Below, one piece after another: positions 1 through 10,470 of a stretch of DNA of 64,000 nucleotides. The stretch is from Todiramphus chloris collaris (Eukaryota > Chordata > Aves > Coraciiformes > Alcedinidae), in assembly GCA_025345505.1 (NCBI GenBank), contig JANVCC010000011.1, positions 8,633,098 through 8,697,097 of the forward strand, written 5' to 3'. A program made the translations under genes and the position numbers. Under the pieces are notes generated by a model. It did not search any database. It had not been told where the DNA came from and was given only the letters and a program-made list of their open reading frames with translations. Each line of letters opens with the position of its first letter. Positions within the stretch are counted from its first letter, which is position 1.

Positions 1-232
1 TCCCACAGAAAACACCTGAGAGCAAAACCTGACCCAGCCTAGAAATACATTCCCTACAGGACACGGCATCACAAGCTGCATTCAAACCCTACTGCCGCGG
101 CAGTCAAAACCATTCACTTTTTAAGCCGGTTTAAACACGTTAGTGATTATTATTTAATTATTTACATCCCCGTTGGTTAAGCGTTTAAAATAATGCTGGA
201 AACGTTTCGACCAGCAGCACCGAGAAACGTAC

Positions 233-1250
233 CTGGTAGGAAGAGCAGCCCCCTTCGGGACGACTTCGGAAGCCGTGTCCTCCGCAGCCCCGCACCGCGG
301 CCTCACGCCCCGCACCAGTCCAGTCCCAACGGCCACCAACGGCGCCGGCTACGGCCCCCGCCTCGGTCCCACAGCCCGCCCCGCGTTCGCAGGCGGGATC
401 TCCCCGCAGTCCCGTCCCGTCCTCCCCACCCCGGACCGCGCTTCCCTCGCCCAGGAGAAACCCACAAGTGCCACTCAAGGGGAGGGACCCGTGAGAGGGA
501 CGTGACTAAGCGAGAGCCACGGGGCTTGGCTGCGGAGGTCGAAGCTCCCCGACCTGCCCTCCTCCTCCTCCGCCCCTCACCGTCGGGCTCGCGGGCAGCT
601 CCCTCAGGACCTTTCTGCCCTCACCCCGGTTGTCCCTCCGGGAAGGGTCGGTGGCAAAGCCCCGGAGAGCCGCGCACCTTTGCCGCCCAGCGCCGGAGAG
701 TCGCTCACCTCACCTCAGCCAGGCAGCGCAGGGCCACTCCCACCTTCGCAGCCCGCCGCGGTGCCGGTCCCTCCTCGCCCTCCAGAGCCCGCCGCCTCTG
801 GCCGCCTCTACCCCCGCGAGCCGAGCAGCCGCTCACCTGGCCCCGGGGGACGGACCGCCCGCCCTGTCCCGCGCCGCGCCACCGCCCCAACCGCCTTGCC
901 CCCTCAACACTGGGCGCAGAAGACGCGGCGGCCGGCCCCGGGCAGCTGGTACTGCCGCTGGACGCGGCTGGAGGGCGGAGGCAGGCGAGGGAGGTGCTGC
1001 GAGAAGGGAATCCGGCGCGGCGGCAGCCGGCGGGGCCGCCTGGGAGCGGCCCCGCGCCCCCTCGGCGAGGCGGGCCCTGCGCCGGCTGCGGACACCTCCC
1101 CGCCCGGCGGCCCCGCGGGTGCGGGCGTCGTCTCCGGCTGCTGTGGGGAAGAGCGGGCCTGGCGGGGCAGCTCCTGAGGCGTGCGGCTGGCCGGGGGCAG
1201 GTCGGAGGTAGCACGCGGCACCGTCTGGGTTGAGAGACAACGCGGGGACG
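233..1250 (-). other. Candidate alternative first exons (minus strand) of a gene lying off the left edge
   Basis: Read on the minus strand, the island holds a series of U1-type splice-donor motifs. CCAG|GTGAGC ends an exon at about 837, GAG|GTGAGG at 714, GAG|GTGAGC at 709, AAG|GTGCGC at 678, ACG|GTGAGG at 581, and CAG|GTACGT at 233. The last is a near-perfect donor sitting where the island meets AT-rich DNA. A start codon at 1264 opens a frame of about 142 codons that runs to the 837 donor, but its ATG context is poor (T at -3) and the residues are Ala/Pro/Arg/Gly-rich, so I do not call it coding. The pattern suggests several first exons feeding a shared downstream exon beyond coordinate 1. 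No acceptor or second exon is visible, so this stays an inference. Confidence 0.35.
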
Positions 1251-1260
1251 CTATGCAGCT
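240..1260. promoter_or_regulatory. CpG island promoter
   Basis: This kilobase is strikingly GC-rich and full of CpG dinucleotides, while the flanks (before 200 and after 1270) drop at once to AT-rich DNA. It contains several GC-box-like CCGCCC/GGGCGG strings (for example near 569 and 1098). I saw no convincing TATA box, which fits a broad CpG-island promoter. Such islands in vertebrates normally mark the 5' end of a gene. Splice-donor motifs are better on the minus strand, so I infer main transcription towards coordinate 1, with possible divergent transcription to the right. Long open frames across the island on both strands are expected from its base composition and are not evidence of protein coding. 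Which gene it serves cannot be told from here. Confidence 0.85.
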
Positions 1261-1266
1261 GCATAG
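1251..1266. repeat. 16-bp perfect palindrome at CpG island edge
   Basis: CTATGCAGCTGCATAG reads identically on both strands. It is centred on a CAGCTG E-box flanked by ATGCA half-sites (octamer/POU-like). It sits exactly at the right boundary of the CpG island, about where a minus-strand transcript could start. Function is unknown; a dimeric transcription-factor site is possible. Confidence 0.7.
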
Positions 1267-4200
1267 AACGAATTCGAGGGGAAGAAATTGCCGCTCTGGT
1301 TAAGCTGTTTTAAATTCCTTGCTTGACAACGTGGTCGTTCTTAAAACGGCCTTTTTCTTTCTTGTATAGCTTTCTCACCTATAAAACATACTTCATGAGA
1401 TTAAGCCCTAATGTAAATGCCGTCTTTCAGAATTAGCGGCCTTCATTCAATTTCGTTTCGGATTCATACCTTCAGCCAGTTCAGATCATTGACGGCGTAA
1501 ATGAACTTCACTTAGACCTCAGGACAGCAGTGAACTACAACTATGCCCATCTTCCCTCTTTTTAATTGCTTGGGACGAAGCATATTCTGAAATTCAGCGT
1601 TTTCAATGACTTTTTACTTTTTTTTTTTTAATTGCTTAATATACCAAAATGTTTAGGAACTGCTCCCTGTGCAGGGGCTGGAGGTTTGGTCACTGAGCAC
1701 TGCTGAGAGGAGGCTGGCTCCAGGGCATAGCTGGGGAAAGAAATTCACACTGTGTATCCTGAGGGAAAGGCTGGAGCTTTAAGTAACAACTCTCCTGTGT
1801 GTTACTGAAGTAACGGGGTAGTGTCCAGTAACCTACAGAGAAACTAAATTAGAATTCATTGGCAATCACCTAAAAAACAGGACTCAGTAAAGAACTTAAT
1901 TGTCAGAGTGCATTTTTCCAGCTGTGCTCAGCTGGAAAAGTCCCCAAAATCTCTGTATGTTCACTCAGATACCAGTACGCCAACTATGCAGTTCCAGGAC
2001 TGCACTGGATCTGCCCCATGTTGCATGGGAGCCAAAGACAAACTCCTGTGCACTTACCAAGAAAATGTAGACTGTAGCAGGTCTGAGGAACAAGCATGGG
2101 TATCTGAAGGATAAAAAACTTTTCAGTTTCTTTAGTTTTATCAGGTTTTTGAGTGAATGCTAAAAAAAAGAGGTTAATTCATATTGCTCAATGCCTCCTT
2201 TATTGTATGCTTGTGTAATACTGAACACTGGTTTAGTAGGAACAGCAGGCAGCATATGCAGGTATAAGACAATGATACTTCCTTGGAGAGAAAGAGGCAA
2301 ATCTCTCTGCAGGCAAAATGATTGTATTAACAGCATCTTGAATAAAGCTAATAGTTCCTGGAATTGGAGTACTCTTGAGAAATTTGCTGATCGAAAGGAT
2401 AGTTACTTGAAAATGAGACCACAGATACTATAAACTGGTACAAGTTTGGCCATGCCTCCTTCTAGTAGAGAGATACTGGATTTCAAGTTTTTGGCAATTC
2501 AAGCATATTATTTTCACCTGTGTTCAAGAAGATTGAATGTAGAAACCTCAACACTGACACCAACAAAGCCAGTGCCTAAATTCCTGTTACCTTCACCTTA
2601 ACAAGAATTTCATATCAGCTGGTGTGGGAATTTTTTCTTAATCTCTTTATTTATGTGTGTGTGTATACATGTTTCCTAGGGAGATATTAGTGTGACATAT
2701 CGCAGCAGTTATTTCAAGTTTATAATTTATGAATCCAAATGGGACTTGTTTGAATGAGGTAATTCATATCTCAGCAGGAGAAAATATAAGTAATTGACAA
2801 GGGGAAGGGGAGAGCAGAGGTAGCAGGAGAGGTGAGGTCTGTTTGCCTTTTCATTTATGCTGTGAAGGTGTGATGCTGTTGTTTCACGAATTTGCTTGAC
2901 AGGACAGACTTATCCTATGCTTGCTGCTTCCTACTCCTTCCCTATTCCTAGTGTGCAAGATTGGGGGTTGCTTTGACCTGTGATCTGTATGTGGTCAATC
3001 CCAGGGAGTTTTAGTAGATTATTCTTTTTAAAAGAACTAAGTATAAAGTTAGAGGAATGACTTTTTCAATGGATCACACTAACATAACATCATTTACGTC
3101 AAATCCACTCAATTTGAAAACAAAGCAGAAAGACCTGATAATTTCCATGGCTCTGGATTTTGTGAGGGCCTAAGTCGTCTTTGCCACTTTCCCAGGTATC
3201 TGGGAACACCAGAAATCAACTGATGGTACAAAGAAACAGTTAAAATGGTTGCACTTCTCTGTTTGTTTTATAAAGATAGACCAAAAAACTACTCATGTTC
3301 TCTTATATAATCTCATGTACTAGTTATGAGACGTGTAAATTAAATATTATTAGGTAAAAAATAGGTGTCTTTTTAAACCGATGGTAAGAGTTAACATTAA
3401 ATCATCTGTGAGTATTTTGGTCTGTTCTCTGCTTTCAGCGTTGTGAAGTTGTAAACAACAAGTGAGCAATTGTATGATAAGGAAATGATACAGGGCAGCT
3501 GTGCTACTGAAAGGGATTAAACATATCAAGGGAGGAGCATCTTAAGTCTAATCTTAAAACTCCACATAGTTAGCACAAAGTTGAGAGCTCAATTTGTGAA
3601 AAAAGAGACAGCTTCTGTTCGAAATTTGTGCCTGACCAATGAATCTATATCTTACAACAGAGTCTTTGTAATAGATAGGTATACCTATCTAACATTCTAA
3701 TAGAATAACTACTTATTAATATTCTTCTGTCAGAAAGTAGCATATAGGTGTGGATACCACCAGCACAGTGTTTGCTGAATGTTAACTGAACCAATATGTA
3801 AAAGAAATCTCTTAGATATGTAATCATTAAATGAGGAGGTTTAGTCTATGCAGCTGTGATTCTACACATGTTGTCAAATACTAAGTACAACACCCAGGGT
3901 AAGATTTTCTTTTGACTGTTGCAGTTTCTTTATTTAAAAAAAAAAAAAAAAAAATTGTTTTCTCTACTGAAGGTCCAGGAAGGATATTAAAATAATAATA
4001 ACTGTATCTCTGTGGTTAACTTCTAATCCTCAATGCACCAAAGAAACAGGCATTTCACTAGTCTTGAAACACGTTTAGAGGGTTGTGTCTTTGTGTCTTG
4101 TATCATTACTGATGACAAGTAATGTTTATGTTCACCGTGTTACTTGCCTCTGCTGAATTCAATGTTGCGTGTTTTCATGTTTACAGGCATACAGACGTGT

Positions 4201-4524
4201 CATATGGAACTGTGTTCCAGCTGAGAGTCCCTATTACATTTGCATTCCAAAATGGGAGAAAGGTGGGAGGCAATTTTTAGGTATTGAGGCCAAAAGAAAA
4301 GAGAAATCTTTGATGCTGTTTTCTTTGGAAGAATGTCATACTGCTTACACTAACAGTGAGTGGTTATATGTAGAAGCAGGATGAGCATCCTACTCTGTTG
4401 GGTGACCAGCCCTTCAACACTTCATCCTCTACATGAGGGTGGAGTGTGCCATGCTATATTTTGTGGCTTTGAGAGCCTTCATTATTAACTGTTGGAGTTA
4501 AAAATGAATGGAGCACAAACTTAA
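1267..4524. other. Non-coding, repeat-poor DNA right of the CpG island
   Basis: AT-rich sequence with no recognisable gene, CR1 or LTR. It holds a short T run near 1616-1630, a GC-richer patch near 1660-1760, a perfect 20-bp palindrome at 3672-3691 and a 19-nt A run at 3936-3954. Open frames are short and not protein-like. Confidence 0.6.
3672..3691. repeat. 20-bp perfect palindrome
   Basis: TAGATAGGTATACCTATCTA is self-complementary over all 20 bases. A second near palindrome, ATTCTA-A-TAGAAT, follows at 3694-3706. The pair could extrude as small cruciforms or bind a dimeric factor. It lies in otherwise unremarkable AT-rich DNA. Confidence 0.75.
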
Positions 4525-4582
4525 ATGCACGAAATTCCATTTAAGCACAAGAAAAAACTTTTTTATGGTGAGGATGATTGTG
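4525..4582 (+). mobile_element. Short CR1 LINE fragment
   Basis: About 55 bases starting AAATTCCATTTAAGCACAAG match the same part of the CR1 3' region seen intact at 4936-4985 (TTCCACCTAAACATAAGAAA). They come before, not after, the upstream part of the next CR1 copy. This is therefore a separate, older insertion, or a rearranged piece abutting it. Confidence 0.55.
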
Positions 4583-5160
4583 TGCATTAAGAAGAGTATG
4601 ACCAGAAGGTCAAGGGAGGTTCTTTACCTCCTCTGCCCTAGTGAGGCCACATCTGGAGTACTGTGTTCAGTTCCAGGATCGCCAGTTCAGGAGAGTCAGT
4701 GAACTACTGGAGAGAGCCCATCAGAGCACTACAAAGATGATCTGGGGACTGAAGCATCTTTCTTGTGAGGAAAGGCTGAGAGACCTGGGGCTGTTTATCC
4801 AGGAGAAGACTGAGAGGGGGTCATATCAATGCTTATAAATATCTAACAGTTGGGTGCCGAGAGGGTGAGACCAGTCTTTTTTCAGTGGTGCTCATTGATA
4901 GGACAAGGAGCAACAGGCACAAACTAGGACACAGAAAGTTCCACCTAAACATAAGAAAAAACTTCCTTACTGGGAGGGTGAGGGAGCACTGGAACAGGTT
5001 GCCCAGAAGGGTTGTGGAGTCTCCTTCTCTGGAGCTTTTCAAAACCCATCTGTGAAACTTGATCTAGGCTAGACTCTTTTTGCAGGAGGGTTGGACTAGA
5101 TATGCTCCAGAAATCCCTTCCAACCCTTACTATTCTCTGATTCTGTGTAATTCTATGAAA
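4583..5160 (+). mobile_element. CR1 LINE, 5'-truncated 3' end
   Basis: This is the most typical CR1 tail in the window. It starts in the ORF2 C-terminal region, where frames still read RPHLEYCVQF and CEERLRDLGLF, both characteristic of avian CR1 ORF2. It continues through the segment encoding the RKNFF-type motif, then gives the 3' untranslated core (GGTTGGACTAGATATGCTCC). It ends in octamer-like ATTCTCTG/ATTCTATG repeats at about 5130-5157. Frameshifts and stops break the reading frame, so it is a dead copy. CR1 elements insert by target-primed reverse transcription and are usually 5'-truncated like this. Confidence 0.93.
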
Positions 5161-5315
5161 CTCTGAGCAGGTTGCCCACAAAGCTTGTGGAGTCTCTGCC
5201 CCTGGAGATATTCAAAAGCCATCTGAATGAGGTCCTGGACAACCAGCTGCTCTGAGCAGGAGGTTGGACTAGATGATGTCCAGAGGTGTCTTCCAGCCTC
5301 AGGTGGTCTGTAACA
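5161..5315 (+). mobile_element. CR1 LINE fragment abutting the previous copy
   Basis: Starts inside the CR1 3' region (GCAGGTTGCCCACAAAGC), passes through AGGTTGGACTAGATGATGTC and CTTCCAGCCTCAGGTGGTCT, and then loses similarity. It repeats sequence already present at about 4990-5120, so it is a second insertion placed directly behind the first. Confidence 0.88.
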
Positions 5316-8195
5316 CTGAGAGAACTGCTGCTAACACTCTGCTTTCCCTCAGTAGAAAAATACACTTTTGGCAAAGCAAAGGACAATGATCCTCAAATTG
5401 TAAACAACTTGAAGGGGAGGAAAAGCTCATGTACTCAAAAGCCCAGATCAAGGTGCTAATTAACATTATGGAAACTACAAAGAAGAGTTGCTAGGGATAG
5501 CAGTTCTGAAGAGAACACCTGGAAAGGACTATAAACCTTTCAGTTCTCTCTTTTTGGCACACACTCTCTCTAAATTGTACCAACGTTCATATTTCCATTA
5601 AAAAAAAAATTAAAGGAGTTGTAACTTGTCCATAAAAAATAAGTCTGTGTGGATCTTGGCAGGCATTCTAGGAACATTTCACATTTTTGCTTTTCTTTTT
5701 TTAAAACTTAATTTACAAAAAAGCTGTGTTAACCTCTGAAAATTTACATTGACTGTAGTGATTCTGCATTAAATTCTCTTCTGTAGTTAAAATCCTGCTC
5801 ATAGCATGAGCTGTTAAAATAAAGCCAAGGAGGTTACTATACCCCTGTTGATTCCCAGCTCTACATAACTTGTAAAGCAGCAAAGAAGGATCTTGATTTT
5901 ATCAGGGAACACTTTTCCAATGTATAGTCTTCCATACGTATCTTTCACTAGTGCTAGGGAAAGGATTTTAGCTTTCATGCAAGTCCTTTCCTCCCTGACA
6001 ACACTTTTTTCTTCTTCTGTTGAGAGGAAAATTTGCGTTCATAGTTGTCCTGTCCAAACTCTGTTCTTGGCTTTGCTGTGTCTTTTAAAAAAAGTATGTG
6101 CATCTCAGCTGTAAAATAAGAGGTGGCAGGCAGAGTAAAATGTGAGATGCCATCATGTTTTGAGGGTCATCAAGAAAGGCAACTTGCTTTTGATGTATCA
6201 AAAGCGAGGAAATTTCCTTCCCCCAGTTTAACATTGTAATTTATTCCTGTGTTTTGCAGTGTTGAACTCTGCCCACGCTTTACAGCAAGTGATCAAATCA
6301 AGGACTATGGGGAGGCCTTAGTAAACTGTTGCAGTACTTCTGGAAGACCTTTCAGCTGAAGTTCCAACTCCTACGATTTTAATGCCACTGACCATAGTCC
6401 TTTCAACCTTATCCATTTTTTCAGTCTTTTACTGGTTTGGAAGTGAGGAAAATGGTTCCATAAAGGTCAACTAATCCACACTGCCTTTGATTTTACACTG
6501 TCATAAATCTATTTCACAAAGTTTCTTTTTAATCACACTAGAACATTTAGGAGGAAAACCAGAGTCTGAAAATTTTTCAGCTCGGAAGATCTCTTCCTCC
6601 ATGGCTCTGCCTGGGGTGCAGAAGTATATACATATTGATGTCACAAAACTAACTGTTAATACTAGTGTTTTGTAGGAGGATTAAGGCACAGGAGATATCT
6701 ATCTTTTCCAAGATTTTAGTGTATATAGACTTAACAATAAATGATTTCTGAGGCGAAGACTGGAATTCCAAGTGCTATTCAAGTGTCATCTTCCAGAACA
6801 TGTCCAGCTACACATCCTACTACAGGTCCACTATGTTTCAACAATTCTTAAATCTGGTTGGAAGCAGATACTACACATGATAAGAACCATCACGTAAGAT
6901 ATGGCTAATTATCTTCATCAGGGATGCATTGAAATCACTAGATGCATGTCTGATGGCTGATGGAAAACAAAATGGTAGACAGCAATTTGGTTGTTCACCT
7001 ATAGATCGGAGATAATATTTCAACCTTTTTCTGTATACAACAGTTGTTTTACACTAAATATCTTTTTATTTAATCTTTTAAAATGTTAACAGTGATGCTA
7101 ATATGTCATTCCTGGTGGTGCCAGAAAGCTCTTCGGCTAAGTGAACCACAGAAGTTTTAATAAACCTCAACACTGCCATTAGTTGTAATTTGAGTGACAT
7201 TTCAAATGCTTTGTGCAGAAATTCCACATCTTGTTTCTACCTAGGTCAAATAATTTGCAATATTAAATATTAAACAATCTATAAAACTCAATGATTGAGA
7301 TAAAAAAAGAAGCATATAAATTCTCATGTGCCAGGAAATTGTTTTCTTTCACCCTTATGCGCCTGTCTCCTCAGATAGTTTCAAATGTCGTCTTAAAAGT
7401 TCTGTATCTTTCACAAAACCTGATTTTATTTAAAAAAAAACCAAAAAAACCCCAAAAAAACAAACAAACAAAAAAAAAACCCACAAAACCAACAGTTTTT
7501 CCAACTGAAATAACTCAATTGAATAAAACATATTTTTATAATAGAAGCTATTACATTTTGTGTCATGACAAGGGATGACAACATCATTTTTAATTTAAAG
7601 AGTTACAACTTTCTGGCTGTACAGCTTTTCTGTATTAAATCCCTTCAGAATTAAATTTTGTCTTGACTTTTCTTCTCCCAGGCTTCTTTGCTATTTGTCT
7701 TGTTTTTTCTGTTGTTTACCTAAATGCAGTAATTCACCCAGCCATGGAAAGCACAGCATTGCACTCCCGTAAATACAGCTTTGCAAGTAGAACTCACTTT
7801 AATGCTGAATTTGATCCACATGCTAATTATTGCAGTGAAATCAAATGTGCATTTTATTTAGCATACAGGTCCTTACTTTTGTGTCTTTTACACTTGTGGG
7901 GATGTTTTCCTTGTCTTTCACAGCATCTTTAAACTCTTTGCAAAATTCTCCTTGAGATAAGCAGCCATATACCTATACATCATATTACAAAAAACCATTA
8001 TGTTGCTATGTTTCTTTAAACTAAAGAGCAACTTTAAGCTTGCAGTTTAGTCTGGCTTTATTTTATGAACAGAGAAAATAAGATACTCAGTAGAAAATAA
8101 GGTCTTATTTTACAGTCCACCTTGCCACAGTGGCAAATTCATGGACAAACTAGTTTTGTCTCTCCGCGTAAAGTTATTGGAACATACAGATTTAG
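5316..8195. other. Non-coding unique DNA with an A/C-rich tract
   Basis: No gene or interspersed repeat recognised. It is AT-rich throughout. The only structured element is the A/C tract at 7432-7494. The proteins that open frames here would give are short and of simple composition. Confidence 0.55.
7432..7494. repeat. A/C-only low-complexity tract
   Basis: About 63 bases made almost only of A and C, mixing A runs with CCAAA, ACCCC and CAAA units. It belongs to the set of similar tracts at 9052 (complementary T/G), 13981, 20293, 24151, 25826 and 40712. Confidence 0.85.
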
Positions 8196-8304
8196 AGAAA
8201 ATCACAGAATCACACAGAATCACAGAATCACAGAGTGTTAGGGGTTGAAAGGGACCTTGGAGATATTCGAGTTCAACCCCCCTGCCAGGGCAGGATCATA
8301 TAAG

Positions 8305-8363
8305 CTACCCTACAACCTAATCTACCCTACAACCTAATCTACCCTCCAACCTAATCTACCCTA
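8305..8363. repeat. 17-bp tandem repeat inside CR1 (3.4 copies)
   Basis: Units at 8305-8321, 8322-8338 and 8339-8355 read CTACCCTACAACCTAAT, the third with one change (A to C), followed by a partial fourth. The motif is part of the normal CR1 3' sequence that has been amplified in place, probably by replication slippage. Confidence 0.9.
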
Positions 8364-8732
8364 ACACAGGTCACTCAGGAACGCATCCAGGCGAGTTCTG
8401 AAAATCTCCAGAGGAGACGACTGCACAACCTCTCTGGGCAGCCTGTTCCAGTGCTCTGTGACCCTTACTGTAAAGAAGTTCCTCCTCATGTTAAGGTGGA
8501 ACCTCCTGTGCTCCAGCTTATATCCATTCCCCCTAGTCCTATCACAAGGCACGAGTGAGAAGAAGCTGTCCCTTTCCTCTTGACACTTAGCCCTCATATA
8601 TTTATAAACATTTATCAAATCCCCTCTCAGTCTTCTCTTTTCCAGACTAAAGAGCCCCAGGTGTCTCAGCCTCTCCTCATGAGGCATGTGCTCCAGTCCC
8701 TTCATCATCCTTGTAGCCCTCCATTGGACCAT
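8361..8732 (-). pseudogene. C-terminal remnant of CR1 ORF2 (reverse transcriptase/endonuclease polyprotein)
   Basis: This 123-residue open frame is the tail of the CR1 ORF2 protein. Diagnostic stretches in order are [22 protein letters not shown] (around residues 18-39, shared with other CR1 copies here), [20 protein letters not shown] and [13 protein letters not shown] near the end. The natural stop is kept. The catalytic endonuclease and reverse-transcriptase domains are missing because the element is 5'-truncated, so the fragment has no enzymatic role. The intact frame reflects recent insertion and not host selection, as far as I can see. Confidence 0.88.
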
Positions 8733-8757
8733 CTCAAGCAGATCCCTGTATCTCTTA

Positions 8758-9829
8758 AAAATAAAATAAAGTCACAATTTTTCATACATTTATGAAACCC
8801 TAAATTTTGCCCCAAAGCTCTCTAATTTATTTTTGTTTCAATGTTCTGCTTACAGTTCTGTGCTTTATCAAGTCCTTGCTTGGTTGGGTATCTTTCAGAC
8901 CAGGCAACTGAAACATGGAGGAGTATCACTGAACTTCACGTGCAGAAAAGTAAAACTCAAACCACCACAGATGATAGGTCAATATGATATATTAGCTATC
9001 TCCTATAAATTTTGTTTTGACAAGGTTCCCTTTTTGCAATCCCTAAACTTCTTTGGGATTTTTGTGTGTGTGTATTTTGTTTTGGTTTGTTGTTGTTTGG
9101 TTTTGTTTTGTTGTTGTTTTGGTTTTGATTTTTTATGTTTGGTTGGTTTGGTTTTGGGTTTGTTTGGATTTTTTGGTTTGTTTTGGTTTTGGTTGTTGTG
9201 GTGGTGGTTTCATTTGTTTTTTTTCTTGTCAGTTATCTTTTATCACCTTCAAACTGAGCCTATCTCTGACACAAATGTGGATGTCACATTATTTTCTCAA
9301 ATATATTACCTTCAAGATAAATTTTATCAAGGTCCTGAATCTTTTATATTATATTATTTTATATTATCCTGGGTAAACAAATCCCAAATAACAGCACATT
9401 TATTTCAAGTATAATTCATTGCTGTTCAAAAGTCCAGGAGAAAGTCTACACAGAATTTGTGGAGTTAATGGCAGTTTTGAGGACTTAGGTATTCTTTAAG
9501 TGATTACTAGGTCTAGCGCAAATCTTCTGAACATAGGCGAAATTCATTCATTGTATTTGTATTCTGGGTGTAGAATTGGACCTAATCCTGTCTTTTGGAA
9601 AGGAGGCACACATTGCTTAGTATAGTATTTGATGACTATCTTGGGTACTTTTCACATTTAGTGGGATCTGAGTCTGACTTAACCTGAGATACACAGCAAA
9701 ACTGAGGAATGGTATGATTCTTCTTCATGGACAAACATGACGTATTCATAGAAAACAACTTATAGATGACTTTTGGATTACTCTACAGATTATAGATTAA
9801 TTTTTGCAGAGATGCAAACTATGGTCCTC
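8758..9829. other. Non-coding DNA with a long T/G tract
   Basis: AT-rich, with no gene recognised. Its main feature is the C-free tract at 9052-9210. A long open frame that crosses the tract is an artefact of the simple composition. Confidence 0.55.
9052..9210. repeat. 159-nt C-free T/G tract
   Basis: From 9052 to 9210 the plus strand has no C and only about five A. It is built from GT, GTT, GGTTT and GGTTTT units. Repeated GG pairs with short T loops could allow two-layer G-quadruplexes, and the strand asymmetry could allow slippage. It is the complement type of the A/C tracts elsewhere in the window. Confidence 0.9.
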
Positions 9830-10470
9830 AAATTTGCTTCTTTGTTCCCATCTCCTCTGCCTCCTCCCCTAAAGTGGCACTGGGGGAAGGGGCGTGGGGC
9901 TTGTGGTCAGTTCTGGACAGTTCTCAGGTGCTCTGTCCTCCTCACATTTTACCCTGCTCCAGCATGGGTTCTATGCATAGGCTACAGTCCTTCAGGATAA
10001 ACCTGTTCCAGTATGGGTCCATCAGGAGATGCAGTTCCTGTCAGGAGAACACGCTCCAGTGTGGGCTTTCCATGGGCTACCATGCCTTCAAGATATATCT
10101 ACCTCCATGGGCAGCAGTGTGCATACCTGCTCCATCATGATCATCTCCATGGGCTGCAGGAAAATGTCTGCTCCTGCACATGGAGCTCCTCCTCCCCTCC
10201 TTCTTCACTGTCCTTGGTGTTTGCAGGGCTCTTTCTCTCACTGATTTTCCTCACCCTTCAAACTTCCATGTGGTTTTTTTGCCCTTTCTTAAACACTTTT
10301 TCCCAGAGGTGCCACCATCTTTGCTGCCAGGCTGAGCTGTGTCCTGTGGTGAGTTTGTTGGAGCTGGCTGGAATCAGCTGTGTTTAGCACAAGACAGGCC
10401 CAGCCTCTCCTTACAGAGGCCGTCAGCAGCTTCCTTGCCACCAAAACCTAACCACCACCATCCCAGGCAC
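9830..10470 (-). mobile_element. Endogenous retrovirus LTR fragment, minus strand
   Basis: Read on the minus strand, the segment starts near 10470 (GGTTAGGTTTTGGTGGCAAG) and runs through a GC-rich middle with repeated CCCATGG/GCTGGAGCAGG motifs. It then breaks off near 9830, without the 3' part carrying the polyadenylation signal. I recognise this organisation as a bird ERV LTR family, from memory of avian genomes and not from a search. I see no gag, pol or env sequence beside it, so it is a truncated solo LTR. Both edges are uncertain by a few tens of bases. Confidence 0.7.
9953..10160. repeat. ~48-bp degenerate tandem array inside the LTR
   Basis: CCTGCTCCAGCATGGG at 9953 recurs as CCTGTTCCAGTATGGG at 10002, CACGCTCCAGTGTGGG at 10050 and again near 10098 and 10126. 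Period is about 48-49 bases with one short unit. The array is a normal property of this LTR type in my recollection. Confidence 0.75.

Larger units (their letters stand above)
8196..8757 (-). mobile_element. CR1 LINE 3' end, minus strand
   Basis: Read on the minus strand, this begins in the ORF2 C-terminal coding part at about 8757, continues through the 3' untranslated core, and ends at 8196-8235 in several copies of the ATTCTGTG octamer (CACAGAAT on the plus strand). The coding part is still open for 123 residues, which suggests a younger insertion than the others. Internal position 8305-8363 carries a 17-bp tandem expansion. Confidence 0.95.

Noticed and set aside
193-1233. A 346-codon open frame on the plus strand, and several others on both strands, in the CpG island
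   Set aside because: GC-rich DNA lacks stop codons by composition. The translations are Arg/Pro/Ala/Gly-rich with no domain, overlap one another on both strands and have no splice or start support.
8833-9414. A 193-codon open frame on the plus strand with a very hydrophobic middle
   Set aside because: The hydrophobic part is the translation of the T/G tract (Phe, Leu, Val, Trp, Cys). Any T/G simple repeat would look like a membrane segment.
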